Source of the DNA: Sialis fuliginosa
Taxonomy: Eukaryota > Arthropoda > Insecta > Megaloptera > Sialidae
Direction: 5' to 3'
Assembly (NCBI GenBank): GCA_961205875.1
Contig: OY540814.1
Location: 8,972,993-9,036,992, forward strand
DNA: 64,000 bases
Part shown: one piece after another, positions 22,028 to 34,002 of the stretch
How positions within the stretch are numbered: position 1 is the first letter of the stretch
How the letters are laid out: the number at the start of each line of letters is the position of its first letter
Program-made: the position numbers and the translations under genes
Notes under the pieces: model-generated
What the model was told of the DNA's origin: nothing
Database searches by the model: none
The model's input: the letters and a program-made list of their open reading frames with translations, nothing else

Positions 22028-22620
22028 TAAGGGGTTACATCTAATTGTCACTTCGGAAAATGACTTTTTTTGAATTTTTTTTAGAATAATAAAAAAAACA
22101 ATCAAATGAAATTTGTAGGGTTTATTGAATATGTCTCAAAACATACAAACACATTTTTTTTAAATGAAATATAAAACAAAATGGTGACTTAAGCGTTGCT
22201 ACACTGAGTGCATCTTTTTTGTTATGTGCTCCACTGTGGAAAACAGAACTTCCATGGATCAACATACAGAAAAAAATGTTCTCTTTATTTACACGAGTTT
22301 TCCCATCAAACTACATACGATTGTTAAATAATATCGATTTTTGCAAAAGTATCTAAGAAGTTACAGTTAAAATTTCAAGTCGATCGGATGGAAAATGGCC
22401 AAGATATGTTTACCGCAGTTTTTAAAAACGTGGTTTCGATAAAAATGAGTTTAAAGTTTAAAAACTGTTTTACTACATGTAAACGTCGACGTTAGTTCCG
22501 ACGTTTTTTTTCGAGACTATGTCGGTTTGGGGGTTTTCGGTTGCTTATTTTGCTTCTGTTTTGGCTTGGGACCGAATTACGGTGCCACTTTACATTACCA
22601 TATACTCATTATCTCTTTTA
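22028..22620 (+). repeat. Dispersed repeat K, copy 1 (internally deleted)
   Basis: Colinear with 51758-52455: AAGGGGTTACATCTAAT, CACTTCGGAAAATGACTTTT, CTCAAAACATACAAA, GAACTTCCATGGATCAA, TCTAAGAAGTTACAGTTAAA, TCGATCGGAT, CAAGATATGTTTACCGCAG and GTTAGTTCCGACGTTTTTT. It lacks about 115 bp present in copy 2 (about 52085-52200), joined at ...AAAG|TATCTAAG. An orphan piece of the same end, inverted, lies at 56571-56585. Class unknown; no coding frame. Confidence 0.8.
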
Positions 22621-22854
22621 GAGTGTCAACTATAATATAGTCACTATTTATTACTACCTTTTTATTATTGGAAATAGATGAATGGTGAATACTAAGGAAA
22701 GGTTTGTATTTTTCCGAATATTTTTAAATCTTATTTTTATTTTCTGTCACTATACTAAATTTCAAGACTGAAGCTATACATTTTTAACTGTCGCTAAATT
22801 ACATATATGTGAAAAACAAATAAATATTTACTACACAAATCCCAATCATCATAA

Positions 22855-23095
22855 AACTTGAACCGCATAATCGGCCAAAACGAAAATCAACTAGATGGTG
22901 ACCGTGGATATCAGTGCGGTAGACAATGGCACTTCAGGAATCCTCGCTCTAACTCTCCAACAACACTAACTACTCGCCCCATACCCGTCCCGTGCGGAAT
23001 CCAAGGCGACAAGGTGGGACACCCACAACAACATGATTGCATGTCCCGCATTCCTTGCGTTTTGGATGTTGTCAAAGGGAGATTTTAACATCGAT
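22855..23095. other. GC-richer island of unknown origin
   Basis: About 240 bp near 50% GC in a window that is mostly far lower, with sharp edges. A 76-codon plus-strand frame (22858-23088) contains WHFRNPRSNSP and RPIPVPCGIQGDKVGHPQQH. A minus-strand frame of similar quality has SPFDNIQNARNAGHAIMLLW. I recognise neither. It could be a fragment of a host exon, of a foreign sequence, or of a transposon. Confidence 0.45.
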
Positions 23096-23464
23096 GCAGT
23101 TTTTTTTCTCGTTCAAATTTGCGGTCACCACAATTGTTTAGAAAGATTTAAAACTGTCGTTCTGCTCGAAATTAACCATCACCGCATTTAATTTTCACTT
23201 TGGGGTAAATTTTCTGTTTGTTAGGATTGGTAGAAAACATAAAAGTTCTTTGAGTGGTTTGATATGAAGATTGGTTTTTATTATTGTTTTTATTTTATAT
23301 GAGCGCTTATTTTTCTTTTTTTTCGACAAAGACGTCACTAAAACAGATGAAACAATAAGGCGCCCTTGTGAATTTTAATATATTTTGCCTCCAATTTTTA
23401 TGACGGTGATACTTGGTAAAGTAAAAATAATTTTAAAAGTATTTTGATAAATTTTATTTTTAAA
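23096..23464. other. Unassigned sequence
   Basis: A/T-rich, with no recognisable gene or repeat. Confidence 0.4.
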
Positions 23465-23632
23465 CAGTGGAACTCGGTAATATTTTTTTGAAGGGACTGT
23501 GTGGAAAACACGTACTAACGAGAAAAACGTACTAATGAAATATTTTAATATAGGGTCTTTTGGAAGAATGTCGGGACCTAAAAAACGAACTGTAGCAAAA
23601 CGTCAAAACGTACATACTAACGAAGTTCCACT
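23465..23632. mobile_element. pogo/Tigger-like MITE (CAGTGGAACT ends), 168 bp
   Basis: Starts CAGTGGAACTCGGTAA and ends TAACGAAGTTCCACTG. The next two bases on the right are TA; on the left they are AA, so a TA duplication is only half preserved. CGTACTAACGA-like words occur near both ends. CAGT-starting ends with a TA target are typical of pogo/Tigger elements of the Tc1/mariner group. No coding sequence. Confidence 0.7.
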
Positions 23633-25094
23633 GTAATATATTGCAATTCCTTTAATATAAATTTTATTTGCTAGCTATATTAAATTTTGCTACTTTTGAG
23701 GCCTTTCTTTTTCCTTATGTACGGTGCTGTTTATTATATCAAGTTATGGTTAAAGTTAACTTTTGACTAACATTTTGTCTCATATTGTAATAAAATTATG
23801 TTCAAATGTTGGAACATTAAATCTTACCTAAGACAATTTCATTTTTAATTGTTGATTTAATCGATATTCAATTACATATTATACAATTTATAATATACAG
23901 CGTAATTTATAATGAATATAAAAAACTTTAACAGTGAATCGAAGATTCAACAAAAAACATTATTAATTTCAAAATTATTTGTTTTTATTTAATATCTGGA
24001 GAACTTATTGTGATAAAGTTATTATATTTGATAACCGGTTAAGTATTAATGGTGTTATCGATTTCCAGTATAAATCAACAATAATTTATTCTAGGGGTGT
24101 ATTAGGTAACTGGGCCCTTCAAATTTGATCTGGTATTTTTTTGTGTTCTTTATTTACCCCATAATATATCCGCGTAGTAATTATTGATAAATACTGAAAA
24201 AAAACACTAATTTATATTAAACCAATGGGTAATAATTGATAGGAGTTGTAGCTCTCTGATGAAGAATTTCCGGACACATTTTTATATAAAGTTTTTTTTT
24301 GCTTAAAATAGCACCCTTGTTCTTCTGATATTTTTTTTACATTTGTAGTAAATCATCCAGTATTTCTTATACAAGCAATTTAATCCTTTTTGATAGGTTT
24401 TTGAAATTATTGTCTGCCCTTTTGACACGAAAAGTACTGAACAGATTTTGACGAGAATTTTTGATTATTGTTGTGATGTTGAAATGATCAAACCATTATT
24501 AGTAGTGAGGATATGGTGTTTATGTTTTTAAAGCAGTCAGTAGCGCGGATATTAATCGATTTTGAAATACCTACACGCAAACGAAGTCGTGGAGAAATTC
24601 TAGTAACAAATAAGTCAACGGTATACCTAAGAATAAATGGGGGTGTGTGTTATTAAGTATAATATACAACGACCACTAAATAATATAAAAATCTGCAGTT
24701 ATTATTATTATTAGTTTTAGAAGAGATATCATATAATTGCCGTTTGAAAAAATATCGATTTCTGTTTAAATGTAAAAAAAATTCAAGTATTAAAGTTATT
24801 AACTAATATTAAATTACAGTGGTGCATTCGTAGAATATATTATGTGCGAGCAATATTGTAAATTTTCAAGGAATTCCAGCAATTAATATCTTTCATATAT
24901 CGTACATAATTATATAATACTACCTACCTGATATTTTTGCGGTTATGATATTTTGGAATTGTTGGATTTGTGTTTGATATATTAACAAGTATATTGATGC
25001 TTCAGTTATTCTGTAAACTTTGTTGTATTTGTTTATTATGTATTTTAGAAACATGAAATGTATGCATAAGGAATATATTAAGTTTAATTAAATA
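23633..25094. other. Unassigned sequence with repeat fragments
   Basis: About 24262-24300 (AAGAATTTCCGGACACAT, then TTGCTTAAAAT) matches repeat I at 45357-45400. About 24420-24610 contains ACGAAAAGTACTGAACAG and CACGCAAACGAAGTCGTGG, the inverted form of the GCGACTTCGTTTGCGTG motif found near one end of common insect repeats. Nothing coding. Confidence 0.45.
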
Positions 25095-25876
25095 TTGAGG
25101 TTTGATCCAACAAAAGACTATACGAATGTAATTATTAACTTCCCAACAGGAAGTTATTGTAATCGAAATCAAAAATTTAAACATATTTTTATGTTTCAAG
25201 GTCATTATAGTATATTTACACTATTTTCAGTAAGATGGTGTGTGTGTGTGTGTGTGTGTTCGTACGTACGTGCGTGTCATTTTTTCCTGTATGAAATCTC
25301 GCAAATAAAAAATGCTATTGACTTCGTTGGGGTACCAATCGAAGCGTCTGACGTGAATATGATCTGAAAGAAATAATTTTTCGAAATACAACCCCTACGG
25401 GGGTAAAAGGGGATGTAAAGGTTTGTGTGGATAAATTTTGTAGTCAGATTGACTTGAAACTTAGCATAAATATTCTACAATACAAATAATGACACATATA
25501 TTTCAGTATTTATTTTTTTATATATGCCTAAACAGCCATTGAAGGAATGAAAACTACCTTTAAAATTTTAATTTTAAATACTTATAAATACGTCTACTAA
25601 TTCATATTGCGTTTGAAACAAATGCAATTAAATTCAAATTGTCAAATTAGTTATTCTAAAAATGTGTATTATATTATTGATATTAGGATATTAAAAACCT
25701 AATATTCATAATACATAGGTGAGTTTTATTTCTGACAAATTTAATTAAAATTTTTCATAAATATATTTAAAAAAATAATCACATAAACATAATGGAAACA
25801 ATAAATAATCAGTATTCAAGTATTGATAGTTTTACTATGTTGGGAAATTGATTGTGTGGACCTAAAGGGTTACACC
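25095..25876 (-). repeat. Repeat F, longest copy, with TG microsatellite
   Basis: Inverted relative to the copies at 15885, 49324 and 55012. The right edge reads GTGTGGACCTAAAGGG, the reverse complement of the CCCTTTAGGTCCACAC terminus at 49328. The left edge contains AACTTCCCAACAGGAAGTT (25138-25156), echoing the CAACTTCCCAACATGGTAT block near the other end. A (TG)n run lies at about 25237-25259, followed by CGTACGTACGTGCGTG. The 90-codon frame here reads through the microsatellite and is not a gene. Confidence 0.65.
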
Positions 25877-27510
25877 TCACCCCACTCCACGGCTAGTGTT
25901 TAGAATGTTATTAACTTTTAATTACGTCAAACAATTGTTGTTGATGTCAGTGACTTTGGAATTTGTATTTCTTGTAATTCTTTGAAATGATGTTGATCTT
26001 ACAATTAGTTGTTTTCTGGATCAACATATCTTTATTAGCCACAATGAAAAGTTTGTTTACAAGGAAAATGGTAGAGTTCGAGAGCAATATTATAAAAGCG
26101 TTTGATCCAGAATTTAGATCAGAATTTAGATGCGTTGATCAGGTACAAAATTTACCACCTTATTAAAATAGAGGACCATATACATAATTTTAAAACGTCT
26201 AGCGGGTCGGAAGAAATATCTCTACAAAAAAATCTTTAAACAATGTATTTATTCAAATCAATTGACATAAATAACATTGAAATAAGGAATCCTTATAAAT
26301 CATAAATATTAGATTTTTTATACTTTAAAAGCTTCTTGCAATAATTTTCTCGGCAGAGAATTTTTAACAATGGTCGGTTTTGGATGAATTATCACAACAT
26401 ATAAAATATAAACATTATTTTGATTTTTAAATATTTTTGGAGTTTTAACAATAGCACAAAAATAAAGACATAAATCTATTTCTAGCTAACAATAAGCATC
26501 AGCTACATATGTTGATTTATAAAAAATTTACGAGCATTGAGATGAGATTGAAAATAATCGGGGGTCACAAATAAACCTTTCGAGGTTATATGAAGAAAAA
26601 TGAAACTCAAATTTTAGGAGAAATTAACTTTTTCTAAAATTTTAATCCTATTTTTTTGTGTAGGCGTCGGCTCTTGGGTTATAGTTTGGGAATCGCTGCT
26701 CTAGTATTTAAATTTATTTAATTTTTTAAACAAATTTTTAAATTATTAGTACACTAAACTAGAGTCTTCTGTAAACATATTTCTAATTTCAAATTTTCAA
26801 TATCATTGATATAGAAAATAATTACTTTAATTTGAAGTTAGGTTACCAACTGGCAGTTACTAGTATAGTAGTTAATAAGTACATGCACAATGTTTTATTT
26901 TTTTTAGTTTAATCTAGAAATATGCACAAAAATTGAAAAAAAAAACATGATAACAAAAATGTATGAATATTTAAATTCATAATTATTACATTTTCCCAAT
27001 TAAATATAAGTTTCCTGTACGATTTCTTGTAACAATAGCATTTCACATACGGGTCCGTAGTGACCTCTGTGAAATTTCCATTTAAATAATGTGTTGTTGG
27101 TTGAACATAATCCCGGCAATATATGGACAAAAATGATTTGAGATTAGAGGCACAATTAAAGCCCAGTTGGCGGGCCTTATCATGTTTGCTTTGGAATAAA
27201 TGGGTTTGTCACGCGACACTTGACCGGTGCTCTAAAATTGTTACAAACATAGGCGGTCTATTACACATGTGTGTAACTGTTTGCGTTCGCGAGTGTGTGT
27301 GAAGGGCCGGAATCAGGGCGGCCCTTTTATATAAGCTCAAATATTTTTACTTAATTATATTATATCTAATATCCAAGAGGATATAGAATTAACTACAGAA
27401 CAAATGGCAGACAATGTTATTTAAGTTAGATGTGTAAATAAATAATATTACACAATGGCGGGATGAGATAAGTAAAGTAACAGAATCAGAAACTCATTGA
27501 TCAAGAAAAA
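25877..27510. other. Unassigned sequence; orphan hAT-like end and hairpins
   Basis: TTTGGGAATCGCTGCTCTAG (ending 26703) resembles the TAGAGCAGCGATTCCCAAA type of hAT terminus, with GGGGGTCACAAATAAACC about 140 bp before it; no partner end was found. An 8-bp hairpin AAGGGCCG / CGGCCCTT lies at 27302-27326. The 73-codon minus frame at 26909-27130 has no motif. Confidence 0.4.
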
Positions 27511-28062
27511 ATTGGTGTGACTGTTTCGGTATGCACAGTTGAGGGGTTGACGTGAAAATGTGGAAGTGGGATTAAATAATAAATAATAATAATATTCTTT
27601 AATTTTTTTTTGTTAAACAGTAACGTTTGAATTTTTGTAAAATAAATACGAAATGTTTTCGTAAATTTAGACTAAATAAATAAATAAAACCAGTATTGAA
27701 TAATACCATTCTTATGATTTGTACGAACAGAACAATTAATTAATATTTAATATTAATATTTACAAGCAAAATCGTGGAAATACGAAATTTACTTTTTATT
27801 TTTTTTATTCAATTTAAAAAACTAATCAAAAAATTAAAAACGTTAGGTCGCGGTCGTAGAGAATACATGCTAATATACTGTTATTTTTTCAAATCAATTT
27901 ATTAATATTTACAAGCGCAATCATGGACATACAAAATTTAATTTAATTTATTTTTATAATATTACATTTATCACTCATTAAAACTGGTTAAATGTTTCTA
28001 TAAAAAAATGATCTATAATTTGAGACCAAAACCCTGCTCTGAGTGTCGAGATATACTAATAC
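27511..28062 (+). repeat. Repeat E, copy 1
   Basis: Related to 35266-35603 (same strand) and 59264-60182 (inverted). Landmarks in order are GGTGTGACTGT, GTGGGATTAAATAA, two diverged units of TTACAAGCRHAATCRTGGAM about 143 bp apart (near 27765 and 27910), AAAACTGGTTAAAT, ATCTATAATTTGAGACCAAA and TGAGTGTCGAGATATACT. It preserves the unoccupied site CTGCTCTGAGTGTCGAG that is split in the 59-kb copy. It ends where an RTE tail begins. Confidence 0.75.
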
Positions 28063-28139
28063 ACAAGAGTGGCAAAAATTAGGGAAGGCCTACGTCCAAA
28101 ATTGGAATACGGAAGGCTTAATATGATGATGATGATGTA
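28063..28139 (+). pseudogene. RTE-type non-LTR retrotransposon, 3' end fragment
   Basis: Frame from about 28070 reads WQKLGKAYVQNWNTEGLI and stops (TGA), then an ATGATGATGATG tail. A C-terminus of the form W..LGEAYVQQW...G followed by an (ATG)n-like tail is characteristic of insect RTE-group endonuclease-reverse transcriptases. Only the last ~18 codons survive, as expected of a 5'-truncated insertion. It is inserted into or next to the end of repeat E copy 1. Confidence 0.65.
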
Positions 28140-29126
28140 AATATTTTCTCTGCTCACTATTAATATCACGAGAAACTAGAAAATACAATTTTTTGTATAA
28201 TGTTGCCCCTTTACAAATAAACACTACAAAAAGTTCTTACAAATGTATTAACAAAATATGGAAAATGGGATGTATGAAAATTTTGACGTTTAATAATTTT
28301 TGATTACAAAAAATTTGAATTTTTTCTGCAATAATTCCTTCTGTAGTGTTTAGGATTATGACATGGTGTCAAAATGGCAGCACATATGTTTATTATTATA
28401 TTTTGAGTAATTCTATTTTTTCAATCGATGGAAGGAATGATTAAAAATATAGATCATAAAATATAATTATAACGGGTATTCAAAAAAAGTAACAAATTTT
28501 TATTTTGAAAAGTAAGCTATTTACAGAAACATTTTTGAATTCTAGGTGACTTTAAAAATTTGTATTAAAAAAAAACAGCTTATTAGACTTGTGTTTCAAA
28601 ATAACATTGTATTTTTTTTTATAAATTAATATATTTTACAAAACACTGACTTTACGAAATAAAAAATCGCAACGTTTTATTTTGGTCAGTCAATATAATT
28701 AATATAAAATAAACAAATCTGTACTTTTTTTCAACACACAAACTGAATAATTTTCATAAAATAGCAGTGTAATAAATTAACAAAATATGTATCAAAAGCA
28801 AAAATATAAATTAAATTTAAAAAAGGTTTTTAATAGGGCATTAAAAACTTGAATTACAACTCTGTGATTGTGTATAGATGTGCTTTAGTCAAATGTGAGT
28901 ATGTGTGTATGTATGTTCATTGTTGTTTTTCGTTACTGTGTGTTTTGTGATGCACTCATTTTGTATTCGTGTGTATGTTACATCTGGTCATTGTTGTTGT
29001 TAAACGCCAAAATATTGAATATTTTACTCGCTTATTACACTAACGCTATTAGGGTTTTACATACATAAATTTTAACAAAGGATGAATATCAAAATTCGTG
29101 TTAGAAGTTAACAATGTTATAAATAG
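28140..29126. other. Unassigned sequence; orphan TATTCAAAAA end
   Basis: CGGGTATTCAAAAAAAGTAA near 28474 is similar to CTGGGTGTTCAAAATAAC at 30419 and may be a decayed Tc1/mariner-type terminus. A short GT-rich stretch is near 28895-28915. No gene. Confidence 0.4.
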
Positions 29127-30290
29127 GATGTACCTGAATTCATGATTTTATTCCGGCTGGAATGGTAAATTCCGGTCTGATTTTGCCAGAATTATGAAAT
29201 TTTATTATTACTCTTATTTAAAAAATAAAAAATAAAAAACGTTATTCTTGTTTAAAAATCAAACCTAACCTAACCAGTTCATAACAGAAATGCAGTTTTT
29301 TTTACATTTTGTTCGGCATAAGTATGGTTGTAATTATAACATTAATAAATTGACCTTAATTATTCAACTTATTTGTTAATTTACCGAATTTAATTTGTTT
29401 ATAATAGGGGAAAAGGGTCGCGACGGTCTTAGGGCACTTGATACTCTTAAAGTCAACGGTGTAAGCTATATTTAAAAAAAAGTTTGAGTCTTGAATCGCT
29501 CCAAACTGTTCGAGTTATTTGTTAATTTATCAATTTTAATTTGTTTTTAATAGAGAGAAAAGGTTACAACGGTCTTACGGCACTAACAGTGTAAGCTATA
29601 TTTAAAAAAATTGAGTCTGTATGATCGCGGAAGGCTGAAATATTGATAATAATAATATATTAATAAAAATGTCATTATATTACGAACATTGACCTGTTCA
29701 AGTGTAAATCAAAGTTTTTTGAAAAATTCGAATTATTATGGTATACAAAATAAGACTTCTTCTGCATTTTTTAATTATACTATAGCCCTATATCTGTATT
29801 TTCAAAAACATTTCCCGCCTCCGAGAATAGCCTGTATAGAATATACTGTACTGTATTTATCTAACAGTATTGTTTATAATAATGCATCATATTATTATGT
29901 ACTATAGTAAAGCATTGGTGATTTGATTTCGAATAGTAGGCATTCTTTCATCTATACAAATTTATACCATCTTCTCTATTGCGAATTTGTCTAAATGCTG
30001 TTTGTGATTTATTACATTTATAATTTGACACTAGAAATGTAATTACATTCGATCGAAAAGAACGTATGATATACAGGATATGTAAAAAATACTATTTTTT
30101 ATAATACAATGTAGGACTCTACCACTCGATTATTTAAGAAATACCATATAAAATAATGTTATATTTATTTAAGATAATAATCTATATATGTATATGCATA
30201 TATTATTTTAATTATTATTATTAATAAAAAAAAATCCGGTTACGACCGGAATTTAAAATAGTTATAAATTTAGGTTTAGTACAATGTTTG
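29127..30290 (+). repeat. Repeat I, copy 1 (CCGGAATT-rich ends)
   Basis: Left part TAGGATGTACCTGAATT, then TTCCGGCTGGAATGG and AAATTCCGGTCTGAT. Right part AAATCCGGTTACGACCGGAAT near 30235. Both ends correspond to the copy at 44909-45759. The inner match includes ATTATGGTATACAAAATAAG and CTCCGAGAATAGCCTGTA. The 72-codon frame at 29689-29907 lies in the shared interior but is broken in the other copy, so it is not conserved coding sequence. Confidence 0.6.
29365..29652 (+). repeat. Tandem pair, ~146-bp unit, inside repeat I
   Basis: ATTTGTTAATTTAYC, TAATTTGTTTWTAATAG, ACGGTCTTA-GGCACT and GTGTAAGCTATATTTAAAAA occur twice, with TAATTTGTTT at 29391 and 29537 (146 bp apart). The second unit lacks a short inner piece. 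Confidence 0.75.
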
Positions 30291-30415
30291 ACTAATTTTT
30301 TTGATAAATATAGTTCTTATGTTATGTGGATTCCCAAAATAGAACAAATAATTTAGATGGTAAATCCTGAAAAAGATATTCCTAACGGCAGCTTCGTATT
30401 TCAAACCGTTCTAAT

Positions 30416-30850
30416 GTACTGGGTGTTCAAAATAACACGTTACGATTTTTCTTTCGAAAATAAAGCTGCTTAAGAAAAAATGTTTTTAGGATAAAAATAT
30501 TTAAATAATAATATAGGTAGGTATATAAAATAAATAAAAACATGTTTTTTTGAAACAAAAGTTACTAAGTTTCGAGGTAACAATAGTATAAATAATATTT
30601 TTGTAGTTTTTATTTTTTATTTCTGAACCTTATTGTTCGAAACATTTTTTATTTCGAAGCGATTTTTTCTCAAGTTTAAAATAAAAGTTAAAAAAATACA
30701 CTTGTGTTTGCAATAAAATTATTTTCTATACAAGCTTTTAGGTGATCGTTCCTTCAGTTAACGCTTCGTCGCAATGTGCTCAGAAATGACAAAACTCGCG
30801 TTCGGCAAATACTTGTATCAGCGCCCCTTAAATTCAGGAAAAAAAATTAA
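30416..30850 (+). repeat. Possible Tc1/mariner-type remnant (GGGTGTTCAAAATAAC)
   Basis: TACTGGGTGTTCAAAATAAC at 30417 starts like TA-flanked Tc1/mariner-type elements. Following sequence has TTCGAAAATAAAGC and later TTATTTCGAAGCGATTTTTT, GTTTAAAATAAAAG, possibly the inner part of the opposite arm. No clear right end. Confidence 0.35.
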
Positions 30851-31109
30851 CAATTAGTTTGATTTACTTTTTTGTCGTTAACGATGAATTCGGTGGTTTT
30901 AACTCAATATTAAGTAATTTAAGTTTCAAGGAATTTACAGAAATTAAAAGTTTTAGTAAACCATCTACCATGACATTATACACCACAATTAATCCGCGAA
31001 TCACATTTTTACTACGATTTACAAAACTTTTTGTTTACTTCCTGTCGTCTGTATTCAGTTTAATTATCAGAGTTTTCGGGTTCAATTTGATAATTTCGAG
31101 TTCAATTAA

Positions 31110-31615
31110 CCCACTTGTTACTGAAACAATTTTTAGGGGAGGGGCAGGTTTTGTGACGTATTATTAGGTAGGGGGTTGAAAAAATGTGATGCAGCATGAC
31201 AAAGATGGAGAGAGGGGTAAAAAATGATTGAAATTTGCGTGACGAATTTTATGGATGACCCCTAGGTACATATATATTTTTTTGTAGTAACCATTTGTGC
31301 TCACAACCTCTGTGTCGATTGTTAGGCAAACAACGTGCGCGAGTGCAACAACTAGAGTCGGCGAGACCATAGTATATATTAAAGATACACTATATACTGC
31401 GATCGCCAAATGATATATAATTTTTTACTTTTATTTATTAACAAAGTAAGTAGAAATGTTCTGCTTATAAATTAAAAACAACATTTTTCGAAATCAAATC
31501 TTTTTTTATTAAAAAAAAAAACAAACGAATAGTTTAACATACAACAAAAGGGGTGCTAGGCCAATTACCTTTAAACATTTTTTGGGCGTTCTAATGCCCG
31601 GTAGTAACAAGTGGG
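31110..31615. mobile_element. piggyBac-like MITE flanked by TTAA, 506 bp
   Basis: Starts CCCACTTGTTACT and ends AGTAACAAGTGGG, perfect 13-bp inverted repeats, immediately flanked on both sides by TTAA (31106-31109 and 31616-31619). TTAA duplication and CCC starts are the piggyBac signature. A subterminal dyad GGGCGTTCTAATGCCC lies close to the right end. No transposase; the 81-codon minus frame at 31164-31409 is without motif. The inside includes GCGTGACGAATTTTATGGAT, then GACCCCTAGG, possibly from an older insertion. Confidence 0.88.
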
Positions 31616-33758
31616 TTAAGTACAAATAAAGTCATTACAGAATTAATAATTATAATTAAATCACTTTATTGCAAATGGGTTTTATATTGTTAAATAGAAG
31701 TTTATTATTGACCTCACCTGTATCACTTGTTCATAGCACACCGTCATAGACCATTACAGCCTACGCGATATGTGAGGGTAACGTGCTCAACGAGGATATG
31801 AAAATTGCTAAATAATATCTATCTGGCACATACGTAAGACCCCCACGTATGCACGTTCGCGTTATAAACATATATTAAAATTAAAGTATGTACGTACGTT
31901 GTGCTGCCTTCAGATAAAAATTATTATTATTATTATAACGGGAGCTAATTTATTTTTATAGCGTACTTATCAAATTGTATCAAATGGCCACACTTTGTTG
32001 TCACATTAATTTTCAATTTTTGTATGTTCCTTTAACCTTTGCATAAAGATATATGCAAAAATAAATGCATGCATTATATTAACGCGTTTACTGGTATATT
32101 AAAAACGAAATGATTACTAACAATTACTTTAATTTTAATACAGAATATTGTTTTATATTCATTATTTATATAAAGTATATTATTTAGATTACTTTCATCA
32201 GGGGTTATTTTAACTACATATACTTTTTTTCTACATTTTCTATATTTCTCTCTTACAAATTAAAGATACTTTTTTTTGCTCTACACTTACAGTTTTCTTA
32301 TAATTAAAAAATTAGCTTTTACAACTGCAGTTTTCATTTTTGGAACTGCAGAAACAAGCTGCACACTAAAATAACCCCTGACTTTCATAATGTTTAAAAA
32401 ATATGTATTTAATTTATATGTCTTCTATTTTCAAATAGACTTTATATAAGGAAGTGTCCATTCATTACGTAAGGCTTTGGGGGAGAGCGTTATTTACGTA
32501 AAGTAATTTTTCTAATTGAAACCAGTTTCGGTTGTTGTAATTACTTTTTTGTATAATGAGTCAATTAAACCTTACGTATGAGAGGGGGGGGGGTGACCTT
32601 GTAATTAAGAACAATAACAAGGGCGAAGGGGGGTTAAAAATGGTGAAAATCATCCTTTTTAATTAAAGGACGCTCTCTTAATAATAATAATGTAAAACTA
32701 ACAACCTGTTCTTAATTACGATAGTATTATGACAGTAATGATTCGAAGTCTTTTAAATTCAAGAATATAATGTAAATTTACATCTGTTAGAAAAAAAACA
32801 ATTTATGTATGTATATAAATTATATCTGGCCACAGATGTTAACTAATTATTATATTTACACTCTCAAAACCACTTTACACAACGCAAATTGCTTTATTCA
32901 TTTTTTTACATAAAAAGAAGAAAAAAATCTCAAATACAAGTAAGCAGTAAAAAACACGAAAGCCGTAAACAATTTCCTTTCTGCGAACGAGTAATCCCGG
33001 AAGAAGAAAAAGAGATACTGAAAATGGAGAAATTTTCACAGAGACGTCGTACTGACATGCCAGACTATCGACATAACATTTGCCGCTATTTTTTAAAAGC
33101 AGACTGTTTGAATGACACTATGACAATGTGAATAAGGTGCCGTCATTCAGAATTTAATTTTACTGATATTAAGGGTTGAGATGTTGTTGGCCCTTTACTG
33201 CTTCGGCGTTTTTCGTAGTTCATTCTTATTCGATTACTTTTTTTAGGATGGAGTTTTATTTACATTGAATATATTTTTTTATCAATTTATGAATTAAGTT
33301 GACGGAAGCATTTTAGAAAATGATGAGTATTGACATACAATAGTAAGCTATGGGTGTCATATAACGCATGAATATAGTTGCGAATAAGTTTTGAAATTCA
33401 AATAGTATTTTTTAAAATATTTTTTGACGTTTGAAATGGGCGTGATTTACAACTGACACTAGCAACTGACAATTGTCAATGTCAGTGGATTTTATTATTT
33501 GACATTTTTGAAAAACTAAAGAATTTCAGAAATATACGAAAATAATAATTAGAATATAATTTAGAAATTTTATTTTGAATTAAATTGTATAAATAAAAAT
33601 AAATATATTACAAAATATTGAATCGATAAATTTTTATTGATAAATAAGTCAGGGATGTATTAAAAATATTTAAAAGAAATCAAATATCTTTTGACCTTTT
33701 TGTAAAATATTAAAAATAATGGCAGGGATATAATATAATATATAGGTATGTATATGGT
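31616..33758. other. Unassigned sequence
   Basis: About 32450-32600 contains GTCCATTCATTACGTAAGGC, TTATTTACGTAAAGT and CCTTACGTATGAGAGG followed by a G run, which looks like a decayed short repeat. An 80-codon plus frame at 32889-33131, with IPEEEKEILKMEKFSQRRRT and PDYRHNICRYFLKADC, is less A/T-biased than most and might be an old coding relic; I cannot assign it. Otherwise nothing. Confidence 0.4.
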
Positions 33759-33998
33759 ATATAGGGTGACCACCGGTTTTCACCCAGTCTCACGGTATGT
33801 ATACTATTGTATACTGTTTCTCCGGACTCCGGGTTTTGTTATAATTTCATCGGATTTTGTAATAATGATGGTCATCAAAAATAGCAGGGGGTACAAAAGT
33901 GAGGATTAGGGTGTGGAAATTTTTAAGTGTCATCGAAAAAAAATAAAAAAGGTCTTAATTTACATCTCAGGGTTTACTAAAATCTGGTCATTTTATAC
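33759..33998. mobile_element. Possible short MITE (TATAGGGTGACCA end)
   Basis: TATAGGGTGACCACCGGTTT near 33759 and AAATCTGGTCATTTTATA ending near 33998 are imperfect inverted repeats (TATARRRTGACCA on each reading). Inside are CCGGACTCCGGG and GCAGGGGGTACAAAAG. No duplication could be confirmed. Confidence 0.35.
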
Positions 33999-34002
33999 AT
34001 AT

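Noticed and set aside
25237-25275. TG microsatellite plus CGTACGTACG as a promoter or recombination site
   Set aside because: Simple-repeat slippage inside repeat F; the other copies of the repeat show no conserved site there.
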